Assembly: GCA_964428195.1 (NCBI GenBank)
Contig: CAYRXC010000004.1
Location: 1 to 43,168 of the forward strand
DNA: 43,168 bases
Direction: 5' to 3'
DNA from: JAAYGD01 sp964428195
GTDB lineage: Bacteria; Bacillota_I; Bacilli_A; RF39; UBA660
Part shown: one piece after another, positions 23,334 through 31,674 of the stretch
Numbering within the stretch: position 1 is the first letter of the stretch
Layout of the letters: each line of letters starts with the position of its first letter
Program-made: the position numbers and the translations under genes
Notes under the pieces: model-generated
What the model saw: only the letters and a program-made list of their open reading frames with translations
The model's database searches: none
Told to the model about the DNA's origin: nothing

Positions 23334-23361
23334 AAAAAAATAACCTCCTAAGAGATTATTT
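23334..23361 (-). promoter_or_regulatory. Hairpin burying the comEA ribosome-binding site
   Basis: On the minus strand AAATAATCTC pairs with GAGGTTATTT (one U-G pair, loop TTAG), followed by T residues up to the comEA ATG. The right arm contains most of AGGAGG. It works as a terminator for the upstream FtsW-like gene and may also repress comEA translation. Confidence 0.6.
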
Positions 23362-23372
23362 ATTACTCAATA

Positions 23373-24548
23373 TTATTGTTCCCTTATTTTGTTTCTTATC
23401 GCTTCCTCTTTCTTATGAATACTATTTTCTATCGCCACTCTTTGTACTAATCCCATCGAAATAAATAGATTTAAAGTAAATGAGCCACCATAACTTAAGA
23501 AAGGAAGTGGTACCCCTGTTAAAGGTAATAAACCAAATATTCCAACCATATTTATAAGTATATGCAAGAATAAGTACACTCCTACTCCATAACCAATTAT
23601 TCCTCCCATAAGATTATTTGATGCCTTAGTAATCAATAAAATTCTATATATAATAAAAGCATATAATAAAATTAAAAATATTCCTACAATAAGTCCTAGT
23701 TCTTCAACAATTATTGGAAAAATAAAATCCGTATGAGCTTCTGGCAAATATAAATATTTTTGAGTGCTATTTCCAGGTCCTTTGCCAACTAAACCAGAAC
23801 TATTTAGTGCTATATATCCATTACAAACTTGATAGCCAGGTCCTACTTCATTATATCTATCACATGGTTTAATAAAATTTAACCTATTCCTATGATGTTC
23901 ATTAAGGAATTCCCCACCGGATAAATACGAATATAATATTACTAAAACCACAGCTGTAACCAAAAATGTCGTAGATGTTTTTAATTTTTTCTTATATCTT
24001 TCATCAAATGGTACTGAAAAGAAAATAATCAAGGATAACAAAACTATAATTATAGTTGTTCCTAAGTCTGGTTGAAGTGCAACAAGAACAATAATTGTTC
24101 CAATAAAAAGAAAAGGAGAAAGCAATGATACATAATTTCTTATACTTGCTTTTTTGGTACTGTAATAAATAGCCATATATAGTATTATTACGCTTTTCGC
24201 AATTTCACTTGGTTGTAAATTAAAAAAACCCAAATCAATCCAACTTTTTGCATTATTGATTGGCTTACCCCATATAATTAAATATGACAATGACGCTATA
24301 ATTATTAATACAATTAATTTAATCCATTTTTTGTATTTAGTTAAAGGAACCATAATTGCTGTAAAATATGCTGGCAAACCAACAAAGAAAATAATTAATC
24401 CTTGTTTTACTATATATTTATAAGTATTTCCATCTTCTACACTTGCTTTTACATAAGAAGCACTAAATATCATAAACAAACCAAAAAAAGCCATAAACAT
24501 AAATGAAAAAAACAAAGGTTTATCCATCATTTTAATGCTTCTTCTCAT
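23373..24548 (-). CDS. ftsW: FtsW/RodA-family peptidoglycan glycosyltransferase
   Basis: A 391-residue SEDS protein that polymerises lipid II glycan strands. Ten or so membrane helices are visible. Conserved parts are AKSWIDLGFFNLQPSEIAK, the large extracellular loop with HHRNRLNFIKP and GKGPGNSTQKYLYLPEAHTD (catalytic Asp of PEAHTD), FPIIVEELGL, and GVPLPFLSYGGS. The C-terminal SYGGSFTLNLFISMGLVQ is more FtsW- than RodA-like, but RodA cannot be excluded. It lies outside the main fts cluster at 30-38 kb. AGGAGG precedes the ATG, and a -10 TATAAT is about 25 bp upstream. Confidence 0.88.
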   Translation of the reverse strand: MRRSIKMMDKPLFFSFMFMAFFGLFMIFSASYVKASVEDGNTYKYIVKQGLIIFFVGLPAYFTAIMVPLTKYKKWIKLIVLIIIASLSYLIIWGKPINNAKSWIDLGFFNLQPSEIAKSVIILYMAIYYSTKKASIRNYVSLLSPFLFIGTIIVLVALQPDLGTTIIIVLLSLIIFFSVPFDERYKKKLKTSTTFLVTAVVLVILYSYLSGGEFLNEHHRNRLNFIKPCDRYNEVGPGYQVCNGYIALNSSGLVGKGPGNSTQKYLYLPEAHTDFIFPIIVEELGLIVGIFLILLYAFIIYRILLITKASNNLMGGIIGYGVGVYLFLHILINMVGIFGLLPLTGVPLPFLSYGGSFTLNLFISMGLVQRVAIENSIHKKEEAIRNKIREQ

Positions 24549-24618
24549 GATACCTCCTAATTGTAATTATAGTATCACAATAAATCTCATAATTAAACAA
24601 TGAAAACATAAGTATACA

Positions 24619-24649
24619 CAAAAAAAACATATTATTTCTAATATGTTTT
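24619..24649 (-). terminator. Terminator of the pilin gene
   Basis: Minus-strand stem AAAACATATTA / TAATATGTTTT with a GAAA tetraloop, then a T run. It is the strongest hairpin in this part of the window. Confidence 0.85.
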
Positions 24650-24661
24650 CAAAGGCTCAAA

Positions 24662-25093
24662 TTATTCTGCTGGTACCCATGGAGTTGTCAAGTTTTCAGC
24701 TTCAATTGTTGGAACAGCTCCGTTTATTGAAGTAGCTTGCCATCTGTTGAATCTTCCTGCGCCCTTAATCATTACTGTAAATGTAGGCTCTGATCCAGTT
24801 AATGTCAATGTATATCTGCAGTCTCCGTCTGCAGCAGCAAATCCAACTTCAGGCGGACATGCAGTGTATGTAGTAATCGGATCAACTGGTTGAGTTCCTT
24901 GAACAAATTGAATTGCATACTCTTGTGATAAATATTTTGCAGCCATTTGTGCTGATTTACCTAGAGATTCTTTTCTTGCATTTTCAATTACATCTAATAC
25001 TCTTGGAACTGCTACAGCTAAAATAATTGCCAATACAACGATTACAGCCAACAACTCGATCAATGTAAAACCTTTCTTGTTTAGTCTTTTCAT
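24662..25093 (-). CDS. Type IV pilin-like prepilin
   Basis: A 143-residue prepilin. The leader MKRLNKKG ends at the prepilin-peptidase site G8 before FTLIELLAVIVVLAIILAVA, with E13 at the +5 position, then a long helix to about residue 60. The C-terminal globular part has two cysteines (TACPPEVG and GDCRY) that probably form a disulfide. It could be the ComGC-like competence pseudopilin or a surface pilin; the neighbouring comEA/comEC favour competence. GC is about 40% in the first lines sampled, well above flanking genes, likely reflecting alanine/glycine/proline content and strong expression. AAGGAGG lies 12 nt before the ATG, longer than usual. Confidence 0.88.
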   Translation of the reverse strand: MKRLNKKGFTLIELLAVIVVLAIILAVAVPRVLDVIENARKESLGKSAQMAAKYLSQEYAIQFVQGTQPVDPITTYTACPPEVGFAAADGDCRYTLTLTGSEPTFTVMIKGAGRFNRWQATSINGAVPTIEAENLTTPWVPAE

Positions 25094-25130
25094 AGTTAAT
25101 TTTTTCCTCCTTCTCAACTATTATGAATTA

Positions 25131-25159
25131 AGTATATCACTCCTCTTTTTTATAGTCAA
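25131..25159 (-). promoter_or_regulatory. Strong promoter of the pilin gene
   Basis: On the minus strand -35 TTGACT (25159-25154), 17 bp, TATACT (25136-25131) with TG one base before. The hexamers are identical to those of the tRNA-Asp promoter. The leader is about 30 nt. Confidence 0.7.
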
Positions 25160-25171
25160 TAAATATTGTAT

Positions 25172-25804
25172 TTATTTACACAAATTGTTTATTTTTACTA
25201 TTATATTGGGATCTTTGGTAATTGCTGATCCTATTACTAAAATATCCGCACCTTTATCTAAAGAAAGTTTTGCTGTGTCTTCATTAATTCCGCCATCTAT
25301 TGATACTTTTACATTTAAACCTCTTTTTATTATTTCATTTTTCAATTTTTCTATTTTTTCCAAACTACTTACAATAAACTCTTGTCCACCTTTTCCAGGT
25401 TCAACACTCATGATTAATACCAAATCAATTTTATCTAGTAAATCAAAAATTGCTTCTACATTGGTATCTGGTTTAATTGAAATACCACATTTTATACCAT
25501 GACTTTTTACCTTTCTAATAGGTGTCATATCTTTCATTGCTTCATAATGAAAAGTAATATATTCAGTATCGTATTGTAAATAATCCTTAATATAGTCATC
25601 AATATCTTCTACCATCAAATGAACATCAAGAGGTTTGTTTATGTTTTCAACTATTAACTTTACCTCTTCATATGAAAAAGATTTATTAGATACGAATATT
25701 CCATCCATCATATCTAAATGAATATAATCAATATTTTCTTTGTTAATTAACCTTATGTTTTCTAACAAATTATCTCTCATAGACAATAAAGAAACAGAAA
25801 TCAT
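25172..25804 (-). CDS. rpe: Ribulose-phosphate 3-epimerase
   Basis: A complete 210-residue TIM-barrel enzyme that interconverts ribulose 5-phosphate and xylulose 5-phosphate in the pentose phosphate pathway. The metal/active-site residues are in IHLDMMDGIFV (H29, D31, D34), LDVHLMVED, SVEPGKGGQ (phosphate loop) and SIDGGIN. Its start overlaps rsgA by 4 nt (ATGA). It is the last gene of the conserved rlmN-prpC-prkC-rsgA-rpe operon, and metabolically it links to tkt. Confidence 0.95.
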   Translation of the reverse strand: MISVSLLSMRDNLLENIRLINKENIDYIHLDMMDGIFVSNKSFSYEEVKLIVENINKPLDVHLMVEDIDDYIKDYLQYDTEYITFHYEAMKDMTPIRKVKSHGIKCGISIKPDTNVEAIFDLLDKIDLVLIMSVEPGKGGQEFIVSSLEKIEKLKNEIIKRGLNVKVSIDGGINEDTAKLSLDKGADILVIGSAITKDPNIIVKINNLCK

Positions 25805-26622
25805 AGTTCACCTATAAATTTCTTATAATTTTCGTATCTAGAAATATGAATTTTCCCTTTTTCTACATTGTTTTTTACTTCACAATCTTTTTCTTTAAGA
25901 TGCATACAATCCTTATATTTACATTTTGATTTATAATTATTGAATTCAATTACATTATCTCTAATATCTTCTTTTTTCATGTCTTTTAAATCTAATACCG
26001 AAAATCCTGGAGTATCCGCAACAAACCCATTTGCAATTTCCAATAATTCTACATTTCTAGTAGTGTTTTTACCTCTACCTAGTCTTAAAGATATATCTTG
26101 TGATAATAGATTTAAACTATCATCAATAAAATTTAGAAGAGTCGATTTACCTACTCCACTTTGACCAATCAAAACAGTAACTTTATTTTCCAATATTTCA
26201 GTTAACTCTTTTTTTTCAGTATTGATTATTATTTTATATCCAATTTTTTCATAATAATTTAGATACTCTTCTATAGATTGTTTATCTTTTAATAAATCCA
26301 TTTTTGTAACACATATGATCGGAGTAATATTATTAAATTCTACTATGTTTATTGTCTTATCTAATAGGTACGTAGAAAATTCCGGATTGATAGCGCTAAC
26401 AACAATTATTGCTTGGTCTACATTAGCTATATTTGGTCTATGCAATTCACTCTTCCTATCAAATATTCTGGAAATTACCGAATCTTCTACTTCTACTATA
26501 TCTCCTACTAACACTTGTTTGTTTTCTTTTTTTAAAATACCTTTTACACTACAAGTCAAATATTCATCATTATCTTTTACTATATATTTAGAACCTTCTT
26601 TTTTTATTACAATACTATCCAT
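25801..26622 (-). CDS. rsgA: Ribosome small-subunit-dependent GTPase A
   Basis: A 273-residue circularly permuted GTPase that checks 30S subunit assembly. An N-terminal OB domain (1-60) is followed by the permuted G domain: TKMD (106-109, G4) comes before GQSGVGKST (153-161, G1) and DTPG (203-206, G3). A C-terminal zinc site is C234, C239, H241, C247. The stop of prkC overlaps its ATG by one base (TAATG), and its TGA overlaps rpe. It is adjacent to prkC, as in Bacillus, where the kinase phosphorylates this GTPase. Confidence 0.95.
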   Translation of the reverse strand: MDSIVIKKEGSKYIVKDNDEYLTCSVKGILKKENKQVLVGDIVEVEDSVISRIFDRKSELHRPNIANVDQAIIVVSAINPEFSTYLLDKTINIVEFNNITPIICVTKMDLLKDKQSIEEYLNYYEKIGYKIIINTEKKELTEILENKVTVLIGQSGVGKSTLLNFIDDSLNLLSQDISLRLGRGKNTTRNVELLEIANGFVADTPGFSVLDLKDMKKEDIRDNVIEFNNYKSKCKYKDCMHLKEKDCEVKNNVEKGKIHISRYENYKKFIGEL

Positions 26623-28340
26623 TATAAATCGTTTCCTTCTTCATCTTCTACCTCTTCTAATAGAGGCACTGCAACCATAACTGAAAAAGTAGCTTTTCTT
26701 ATTATCAAAGTATCTTTTGCTCTATTTTGCTCTATTACTGTTCCTTCAGTATAATCGTTTGTTTCAAGTTGAGTAATCGTCAAATTTAACTCATATTTTT
26801 CTGAAAACTCTTGAACTTGAGCTATTGTCCATCCAGTCATATCAGGGTATACCACAATATTAGGATAATAAAGAATTATTTGAGTTCCCTTTAGTACTTC
26901 TCCTTCTTTTATAGACTGATCAATTACTACATCTTCGGAATCTTTATAATCTTCAACCTTCTCAACTTCTTTACTCTCTATACTAACTATTAAACCTTTC
27001 AATTCTAGTTGCCCTTTAATTTCATATATGTTTTTTCCAGTATATGATTCAATTAGTATTCTTTCGGTACCTTTTGATTCATATAAAGTAATCACACTTC
27101 CTTTTTTTATAAGTCTACCTATTTCTGGTTCCGTTTTAACTATTAGTTTAGCTTTTATAGCATCACTGTATATTTTTTCGGTCTTAACTGCTACTTCAAA
27201 ACCAGCTTTAATTAATTTCTCTTCTGCTTCTTGAACTGTAAGTGCTTTTACATCAGGTACTTTAATATCGGGTACTTTTGTAAGTTTTGGAAGCAAAATA
27301 ATAACCGCAAATATTGATACTAGTATAAATCCAAATATTCCAAATAATATCTTTGACAATTTACTCCCCTTCTCCTCATCATTTATTACTTCTTTTATGA
27401 TTGGCTCATTTTCAGCAATTTGTTTTTTTAAATCTGGCATAATTTTTGTTTCTCCCAAATCCTCTTCTTCATATTTGTATTTTAAAATTGGAACTTCTTT
27501 GTTCTCTTCCTTCAAGCATGTCAATAATTCTTCATGCATTTCTCTTGCGTCACTATATCTATTTTTAGGATTTTTAGCACAAGCTCTCAAAACTATATTT
27601 TCTACACTTTGAGGTATATTTGGTTTTGACGCTCTTATTGAAGGTATTTTTTCTTTCATTTGCTTGAGTGCTATTTCAACAGCATTTTCACCCTTAAAAG
27701 GAAGATTACCAGTAAGCAATTCATACATTAAAATACCTAGAGAATATATATCGCTTTTTATTGATGCTTCTTTTCCAGTTGCTTGTTCTGGTGGCAAATA
27801 ATGAACCGAACCCATAACCGAGTTAGTTTGAGTAAGTTGAGAGTTATTTAATGCAGTGGCTATTCCAAAATCAGTTATTTTTACTAAACCATTATCCAAT
27901 ATAAGAATATTTTGAGGTTTTAAATCTCTATGTATTATATATGAATCGTGAGCATGTGATATTCCATCAGTTAATTGTAACATTATATCTATAACTTCAT
28001 TTAAAGTTAAAGTACCTCTTTTTCTAAGCAATTGTTTTAAATTTTTCCCCTCTATATATTCCATTACAATATAAAAATTTCCCGAATCTTCTCCGACATC
28101 GTACATTTCAACTATATTTGGATGACTTAAAGAAGATGCTGATAACGCTTCTCTTTGAAATCTTCTAAGAAATTTCTCATCATTGGCCAAATCTCCTCTT
28201 AATACTTTTATAGCAACCTTTCTATTTAGTATTGTATCTTCTCCAAGGTAAACATTAGCCATTCCGCCTTCACCTAATAATCTAATTACTTCGTATCTAT
28301 TGTTTATTTTTTGATTTTTGGCTATCACTAATATCACCAT
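26622..28340 (-). CDS. prkC: Membrane Ser/Thr kinase with PASTA repeats
   Basis: A 572-residue eukaryotic-type kinase. The kinase domain (15-275) has GEGGMANVYLG, catalytic K45 and HRDLKPQN (D139), DFGIA, and an APE-like PPEQ. A juxtamembrane region leads to one membrane helix (330-351) and three extracellular PASTA repeats (about 355-420, 421-490, 491-558), which sense peptidoglycan fragments. The start is uncertain: the ATG at 28340 lies inside prpC with AAAGAGG directly before it; GTG codons at 28337 or 28328 have better spacing. It is paired with the phosphatase prpC. Confidence 0.95.
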   Translation of the reverse strand: MVILVIAKNQKINNRYEVIRLLGEGGMANVYLGEDTILNRKVAIKVLRGDLANDEKFLRRFQREALSASSLSHPNIVEMYDVGEDSGNFYIVMEYIEGKNLKQLLRKRGTLTLNEVIDIMLQLTDGISHAHDSYIIHRDLKPQNILILDNGLVKITDFGIATALNNSQLTQTNSVMGSVHYLPPEQATGKEASIKSDIYSLGILMYELLTGNLPFKGENAVEIALKQMKEKIPSIRASKPNIPQSVENIVLRACAKNPKNRYSDAREMHEELLTCLKEENKEVPILKYKYEEEDLGETKIMPDLKKQIAENEPIIKEVINDEEKGSKLSKILFGIFGFILVSIFAVIILLPKLTKVPDIKVPDVKALTVQEAEEKLIKAGFEVAVKTEKIYSDAIKAKLIVKTEPEIGRLIKKGSVITLYESKGTERILIESYTGKNIYEIKGQLELKGLIVSIESKEVEKVEDYKDSEDVVIDQSIKEGEVLKGTQIILYYPNIVVYPDMTGWTIAQVQEFSEKYELNLTITQLETNDYTEGTVIEQNRAKDTLIIRKATFSVMVAVPLLEEVEDEEGNDL

Positions 28341-29067
28341 CCTCTTTAGTTAAGTAAGCAACAGAAATATTATCATTTCCACCCCTATTATTGCTTCTTT
28401 TTATTAATCTTGATACCTTTTCTTCCATTGTTAATTCACTATTTAATATCTTTTCTATCTGATCATTATTTAACATGCTAGTTAATCCATCACTACATAG
28501 TAATATGGAATCAACATCATCTTCAACATAAAATAAATCAGGTCTTACTGGATTAATTGCTCCTAAAGCTTTCATTATTATATTCTTTTGAGGATGATTT
28601 TTAGCTTCCTCTTCAGTTAACCCTCCTGTATTTATCAATAAATTAGTCAATGTATGATCTTTGGTTACCTTAAATAATTTATTTTGTTTTGAAACATATC
28701 CGGAACTATCACCTATGTTTGCAAAAAGTAAAAAATCAGTAGTTAGCAAACACACGACAAGAGTTGTTCCCATTCCCTTGCTTTCCGGATTTTCATCTGT
28801 ATATTGAAATATTTCATCATTGATTTCTTTGTACATTTGTTTTATCCACTCTTCTGCAGAATCCTTATTCCCAATACTTTCTTTCTTTAAAAACTCAGTA
28901 GTTAATTTGTTTGTAGCAATGAAAGATGCAATTTCTCCTGCTTTATGTCCTCCCATCCCATCTGCTACTGCCATAATAAATTCTCCATGTTCATTTTTTA
29001 ATATTAAAACATTATCTTCATTATGAGTTCTAACTTTTCCTGTATCTGTCAAATAAAAGGTTTTCAT
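28297..29067 (-). CDS. prpC: PP2C-type Ser/Thr phosphatase
   Basis: A 256-residue manganese-dependent phosphatase that reverses PrkC. Motifs are DTGKVRTHNEDN (8-19), VADGMGGHKAGE (34-45, D36 metal ligand), GMGTTLV, ANIGDSSGYV, SDGLTSML and GGNDNISVAYL, all in the standard order. The ATG at 29067 was chosen because GGAGG precedes it and it forms a TAATG overlap with rlmN; the upstream in-frame extension is discarded. The 3' end overlaps prkC by about 44 nt. Confidence 0.95.
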   Translation of the reverse strand: MKTFYLTDTGKVRTHNEDNVLILKNEHGEFIMAVADGMGGHKAGEIASFIATNKLTTEFLKKESIGNKDSAEEWIKQMYKEINDEIFQYTDENPESKGMGTTLVVCLLTTDFLLFANIGDSSGYVSKQNKLFKVTKDHTLTNLLINTGGLTEEEAKNHPQKNIIMKALGAINPVRPDLFYVEDDVDSILLCSDGLTSMLNNDQIEKILNSELTMEEKVSRLIKRSNNRGGNDNISVAYLTKEDGDISDSQKSKNKQ

Positions 29068-30089
29068 TATTCCTCCATATTTGTTGATCTTAATTGACCA
29101 CAAGCAGCCGTTATAGAGTCTCCAAACTTTCTTCTTATGGTTACATTAATACCTTCTTTTTTAAGTATATCATAAAATTGCATAATTTCACAATCTCGAC
29201 TTTTTTCAAATTGATCATAATTATTTTCATTATAAGGTATTAAATTTACATAGCAATTTATTCCTCTTATAAGTTTTGCCAATCCTAAAGCATCCTCTTT
29301 TTTATCATTGATATCCTTGAGCATAATATACTCAAATGTGACTCTTCTATTAGTTGCATTTATGTATTCTTTTACAGCTAAGATTAAATCTTTAATAGGA
29401 TATATTTTATTGATGGGCATTAATTTAGATCTTAACAAATCATTTGAAGCATGCAAGCTAATTGCAAGATTAACTTGAAATTTTTCTTTACTAAATTCTA
29501 GGATTCTTGGAATTATTCCACATGTCGATATAGTAATATGTCTAGCACCCAATGCAATTCCTTTAGGATCATTAACTATTTTAACAAAATTTATAACATT
29601 ATCATAATTATCGAATGGCTCTCCAATCCCCATTATTACTACATGAGTAATTCTATTTGAAATATCTTTTTCAATTTCAAGTATTTGTTCCACCATTTCA
29701 TAGGAAAAAAGGTTTCTATTCTTACCTAATCTTCCGCTTTCACAAAAGGAACACTTCATCGAACAGCCTACTTGAGAAGATATGCATAAACTAATACCAT
29801 AATCATGAAACATTAATACTGATTCTATAGTATTACCATCTTCGAGTTCAAATAAATACTTTATTACATCTGTTGATTCCTCTTTATGTATAATTTTAAT
29901 AGTATAAAAAGAAAAATTATTATTTAATTTTTCTATTAATTCTTTATTTAAATTAGTCATTGTTTCAAATGACTTTATTCTTTCGACATATAACCACTCA
30001 AATATTTGAGTGGCTCTATATTTTTTTTCATTATTACTAGTTAAATATCTTTCCAAATCCTCTTTTGAAACATTATAAATATTACTCAT
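29067..30089 (-). CDS. rlmN: 23S rRNA adenine-C2-methyltransferase RlmN
   Basis: A 340-residue radical-SAM enzyme that methylates A2503 of 23S rRNA (and a tRNA adenine). The cluster motif is C109, C113, C116 in GCSMKCSFCESG, where most family members have CATG or CAST; the methyl-carrier cysteine C330 is in ITAACGQLR. VIMGIGEPFDNYDNV and ISTCGIIPRI are RlmN- rather than Cfr-type. An extended -10 (TGATATAAT, 30105-30113) and GAGAGG precede the ATG. It is the first gene of a five-gene operon with 1-44 nt overlaps throughout. Confidence 0.93.
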   Translation of the reverse strand: MSNIYNVSKEDLERYLTSNNEKKYRATQIFEWLYVERIKSFETMTNLNKELIEKLNNNFSFYTIKIIHKEESTDVIKYLFELEDGNTIESVLMFHDYGISLCISSQVGCSMKCSFCESGRLGKNRNLFSYEMVEQILEIEKDISNRITHVVIMGIGEPFDNYDNVINFVKIVNDPKGIALGARHITISTCGIIPRILEFSKEKFQVNLAISLHASNDLLRSKLMPINKIYPIKDLILAVKEYINATNRRVTFEYIMLKDINDKKEDALGLAKLIRGINCYVNLIPYNENNYDQFEKSRDCEIMQFYDILKKEGINVTIRRKFGDSITAACGQLRSTNMEE

Positions 30090-30104
30090 ATAAACCTCTC
30101 AATT

Positions 30105-30113
30105 ATTATATCA
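30105..30113 (-). promoter_or_regulatory. Extended -10 promoter of the rlmN operon
   Basis: Minus-strand TGATATAAT about 16 bp before the rlmN ATG, with AGAGG between. No strong terminator hairpin separates it from the upstream 131-residue gene. Confidence 0.6.
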
Positions 30114-30125
30114 TAAAAAAAAGGA

Positions 30126-30521
30126 CTATTGTATTCTCCCTTTTCTTTTAAGTTCCATTCTTTTTTGCTCTAATAGTTCACATTCTTGAGTATCTAGATC
30201 AGCTCTCTCCATATCTAAATCTTGTTTTTTTAATATCAATTCCTCTTTTGCTTTTTTTAATAAACTTCCCTTACCAAAATAAAAACCAACACCACAAGTT
30301 AAGCAAGCAACAGACAAAAAGTTTTCAATTAAACCATTAGGTTCACTAGTAAGGTCTTTAATAATAAATGCTCCTGAAATAATACCGAGTATTAAAGCCC
30401 CACTTTTCCAGGCTTTTAATTCTTTAATTTCTTCTTCTGTTTTTTTGACTTCTGATTCGGTCTCTAAACAAGCATTAACCCTATAAATTTGAATATTAGT
30501 TAAATTTAATTCTTCTTTCAT
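30126..30521 (-). CDS. Unknown coiled-coil membrane protein
   Basis: A 131-residue protein. Residues 20-38 are a charged helix, two hydrophobic stretches follow at about 40-55 and 65-83 with cysteines in CLTCGVG, then a long charged coiled coil (86-127) rich in L, E and K. This predicts a membrane hairpin with cytosolic helices on both sides. No family was recognised. AGGAG precedes the ATG and a TATAAT lies about 30 bp upstream. It sits between ftsZ and rlmN and seems a single-gene unit. Confidence 0.7.
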   Translation of the reverse strand: MKEELNLTNIQIYRVNACLETESEVKKTEEEIKELKAWKSGALILGIISGAFIIKDLTSEPNGLIENFLSVACLTCGVGFYFGKGSLLKKAKEELILKKQDLDMERADLDTQECELLEQKRMELKRKGRIQ

Positions 30522-30570
30522 ATAATATCTCCTAAAAACATTTATATTATACTCTTTATCATTTTAATGT

Positions 30571-30597
30571 CAAATAAAAAAGTAGATTACTCTACTT
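30571..30597 (-). terminator. Terminator of the ftsA-ftsZ operon
   Basis: Minus-strand stem AAGTAGA / TCTACTT with loop GTAA and a T run. The ftsZ stop codon is part of the left arm. Confidence 0.8.
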
Positions 30598-31666
30598 AAA
30601 AATTTTGTTTTCCTCTTAAGAATGGCGGGATATCTATTGTTGCTTTTGGTTCTTCTGATTGTTTGTGATTTTCTTGATTACTATGAGAAATAGAATTCAT
30701 TTTTTCTTCTCTTACATTAGTTTTATCAAATCCCGTAGCAATTACAGTTACAATTATTTCATCTTTCAAATTCTCGTTGATTACAGCTCCAAAAATTGTA
30801 TCTATATCTGTCTTTGCTGCAGCTCTAATTACTTCAACAGCATCTTCAACTTCAAATAAGTTCAAATTTGCTCCTCCAGTAACATTTATTATAGCGTTTG
30901 TAGCTCCATCTATGTTTTCTTCAAGTAATGGACTAGTAACTGCTTGTTTAGCAGCTTCAACAGCTCTATTTTCTCCACTACCAATTCCAATTCCAATCAA
31001 GGCATTACCACTATTTTTCATTACTACTTTAACATCAGCAAAGTCTAGATTTATTAATCCTGTTACAGCAATCAAATCCGAAATAGATTGAACACCTCTT
31101 CTTAGTACATTGTCTACTTCTTTAAAAGCATCTAACATTGGAGTTGTTTTTTCAATAATCTCTCTCAATCTGTCATTTGGAATAACGATCATTGTATCGA
31201 CATTTTTTCTTAATTCTTCTAACCCAATAACTGCTTGTTGCATTCTCTTTTTTCCTTCGAAAGAAAAAGGTTTTGTAACTATAGCTACAGTCAAAGCACC
31301 CAAGTCTCTTGCAATTTCAGCTATTACCGGAGATGCTCCTGTTCCTGTTCCACCACCTAGTCCACAAGTTATGAAGACCATATCTGCGCCATCTAATACT
31401 TTCTTTAATTGTTCTTTTGTTTCTAAAGCTGCATCTCTTCCAATTTCAGGATTAGCACCAGCTCCCAAACCTCCAGTAAGTTTTTCTCCAAGTTGCACTT
31501 TAATAGAAGCTTTTGATCCATTCAATGCTTGACCATCAGTATTAGCAACAATAAATTCTACCCCTTTAACACCAGAATCTATCATTCTATTAATTGCATT
31601 GTTTCCTGCTCCTCCAACACCAATTACTTTTATTTTTGCTAATTGATCCATTTCTAATCCGAACAT
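30596..31666 (-). CDS. ftsZ: Cell division protein FtsZ
   Basis: A complete 356-residue tubulin homologue that forms the Z ring. The GTP-binding signature GGGTGTG is at 104-110, the T7 synergy loop includes GLINLDFADVK, and the C-terminal interaction peptide is DIPPFLRG near the end. The linker between core and tail is short (about 25-30 residues, 318-345). It follows ftsA with 8 nt between and GGAGG in the gap, and shares the ftsA promoter. Confidence 0.98.
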   Translation of the reverse strand: MFGLEMDQLAKIKVIGVGGAGNNAINRMIDSGVKGVEFIVANTDGQALNGSKASIKVQLGEKLTGGLGAGANPEIGRDAALETKEQLKKVLDGADMVFITCGLGGGTGTGASPVIAEIARDLGALTVAIVTKPFSFEGKKRMQQAVIGLEELRKNVDTMIVIPNDRLREIIEKTTPMLDAFKEVDNVLRRGVQSISDLIAVTGLINLDFADVKVVMKNSGNALIGIGIGSGENRAVEAAKQAVTSPLLEENIDGATNAIINVTGGANLNLFEVEDAVEVIRAAAKTDIDTIFGAVINENLKDEIIVTVIATGFDKTNVREEKMNSISHSNQENHKQSEEPKATIDIPPFLRGKQNF

Positions 31667-31674
31667 ATTTCCTC

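Noticed and set aside
25142..25180. AAATAAATA-N-TATTTATT hairpin after rpe as a terminator
   Set aside because: It is not followed by a T run on the minus strand side that would end rpe transcripts, and it overlaps the pilin promoter region; it is probably chance in AT-rich sequence.
29067..30089. Cfr-type resistance methyltransferase instead of RlmN
   Set aside because: MGIGEPFDNYDNV and ISTCGIIPRI match RlmN; the genomic place with prpC-prkC-rsgA is the housekeeping one.
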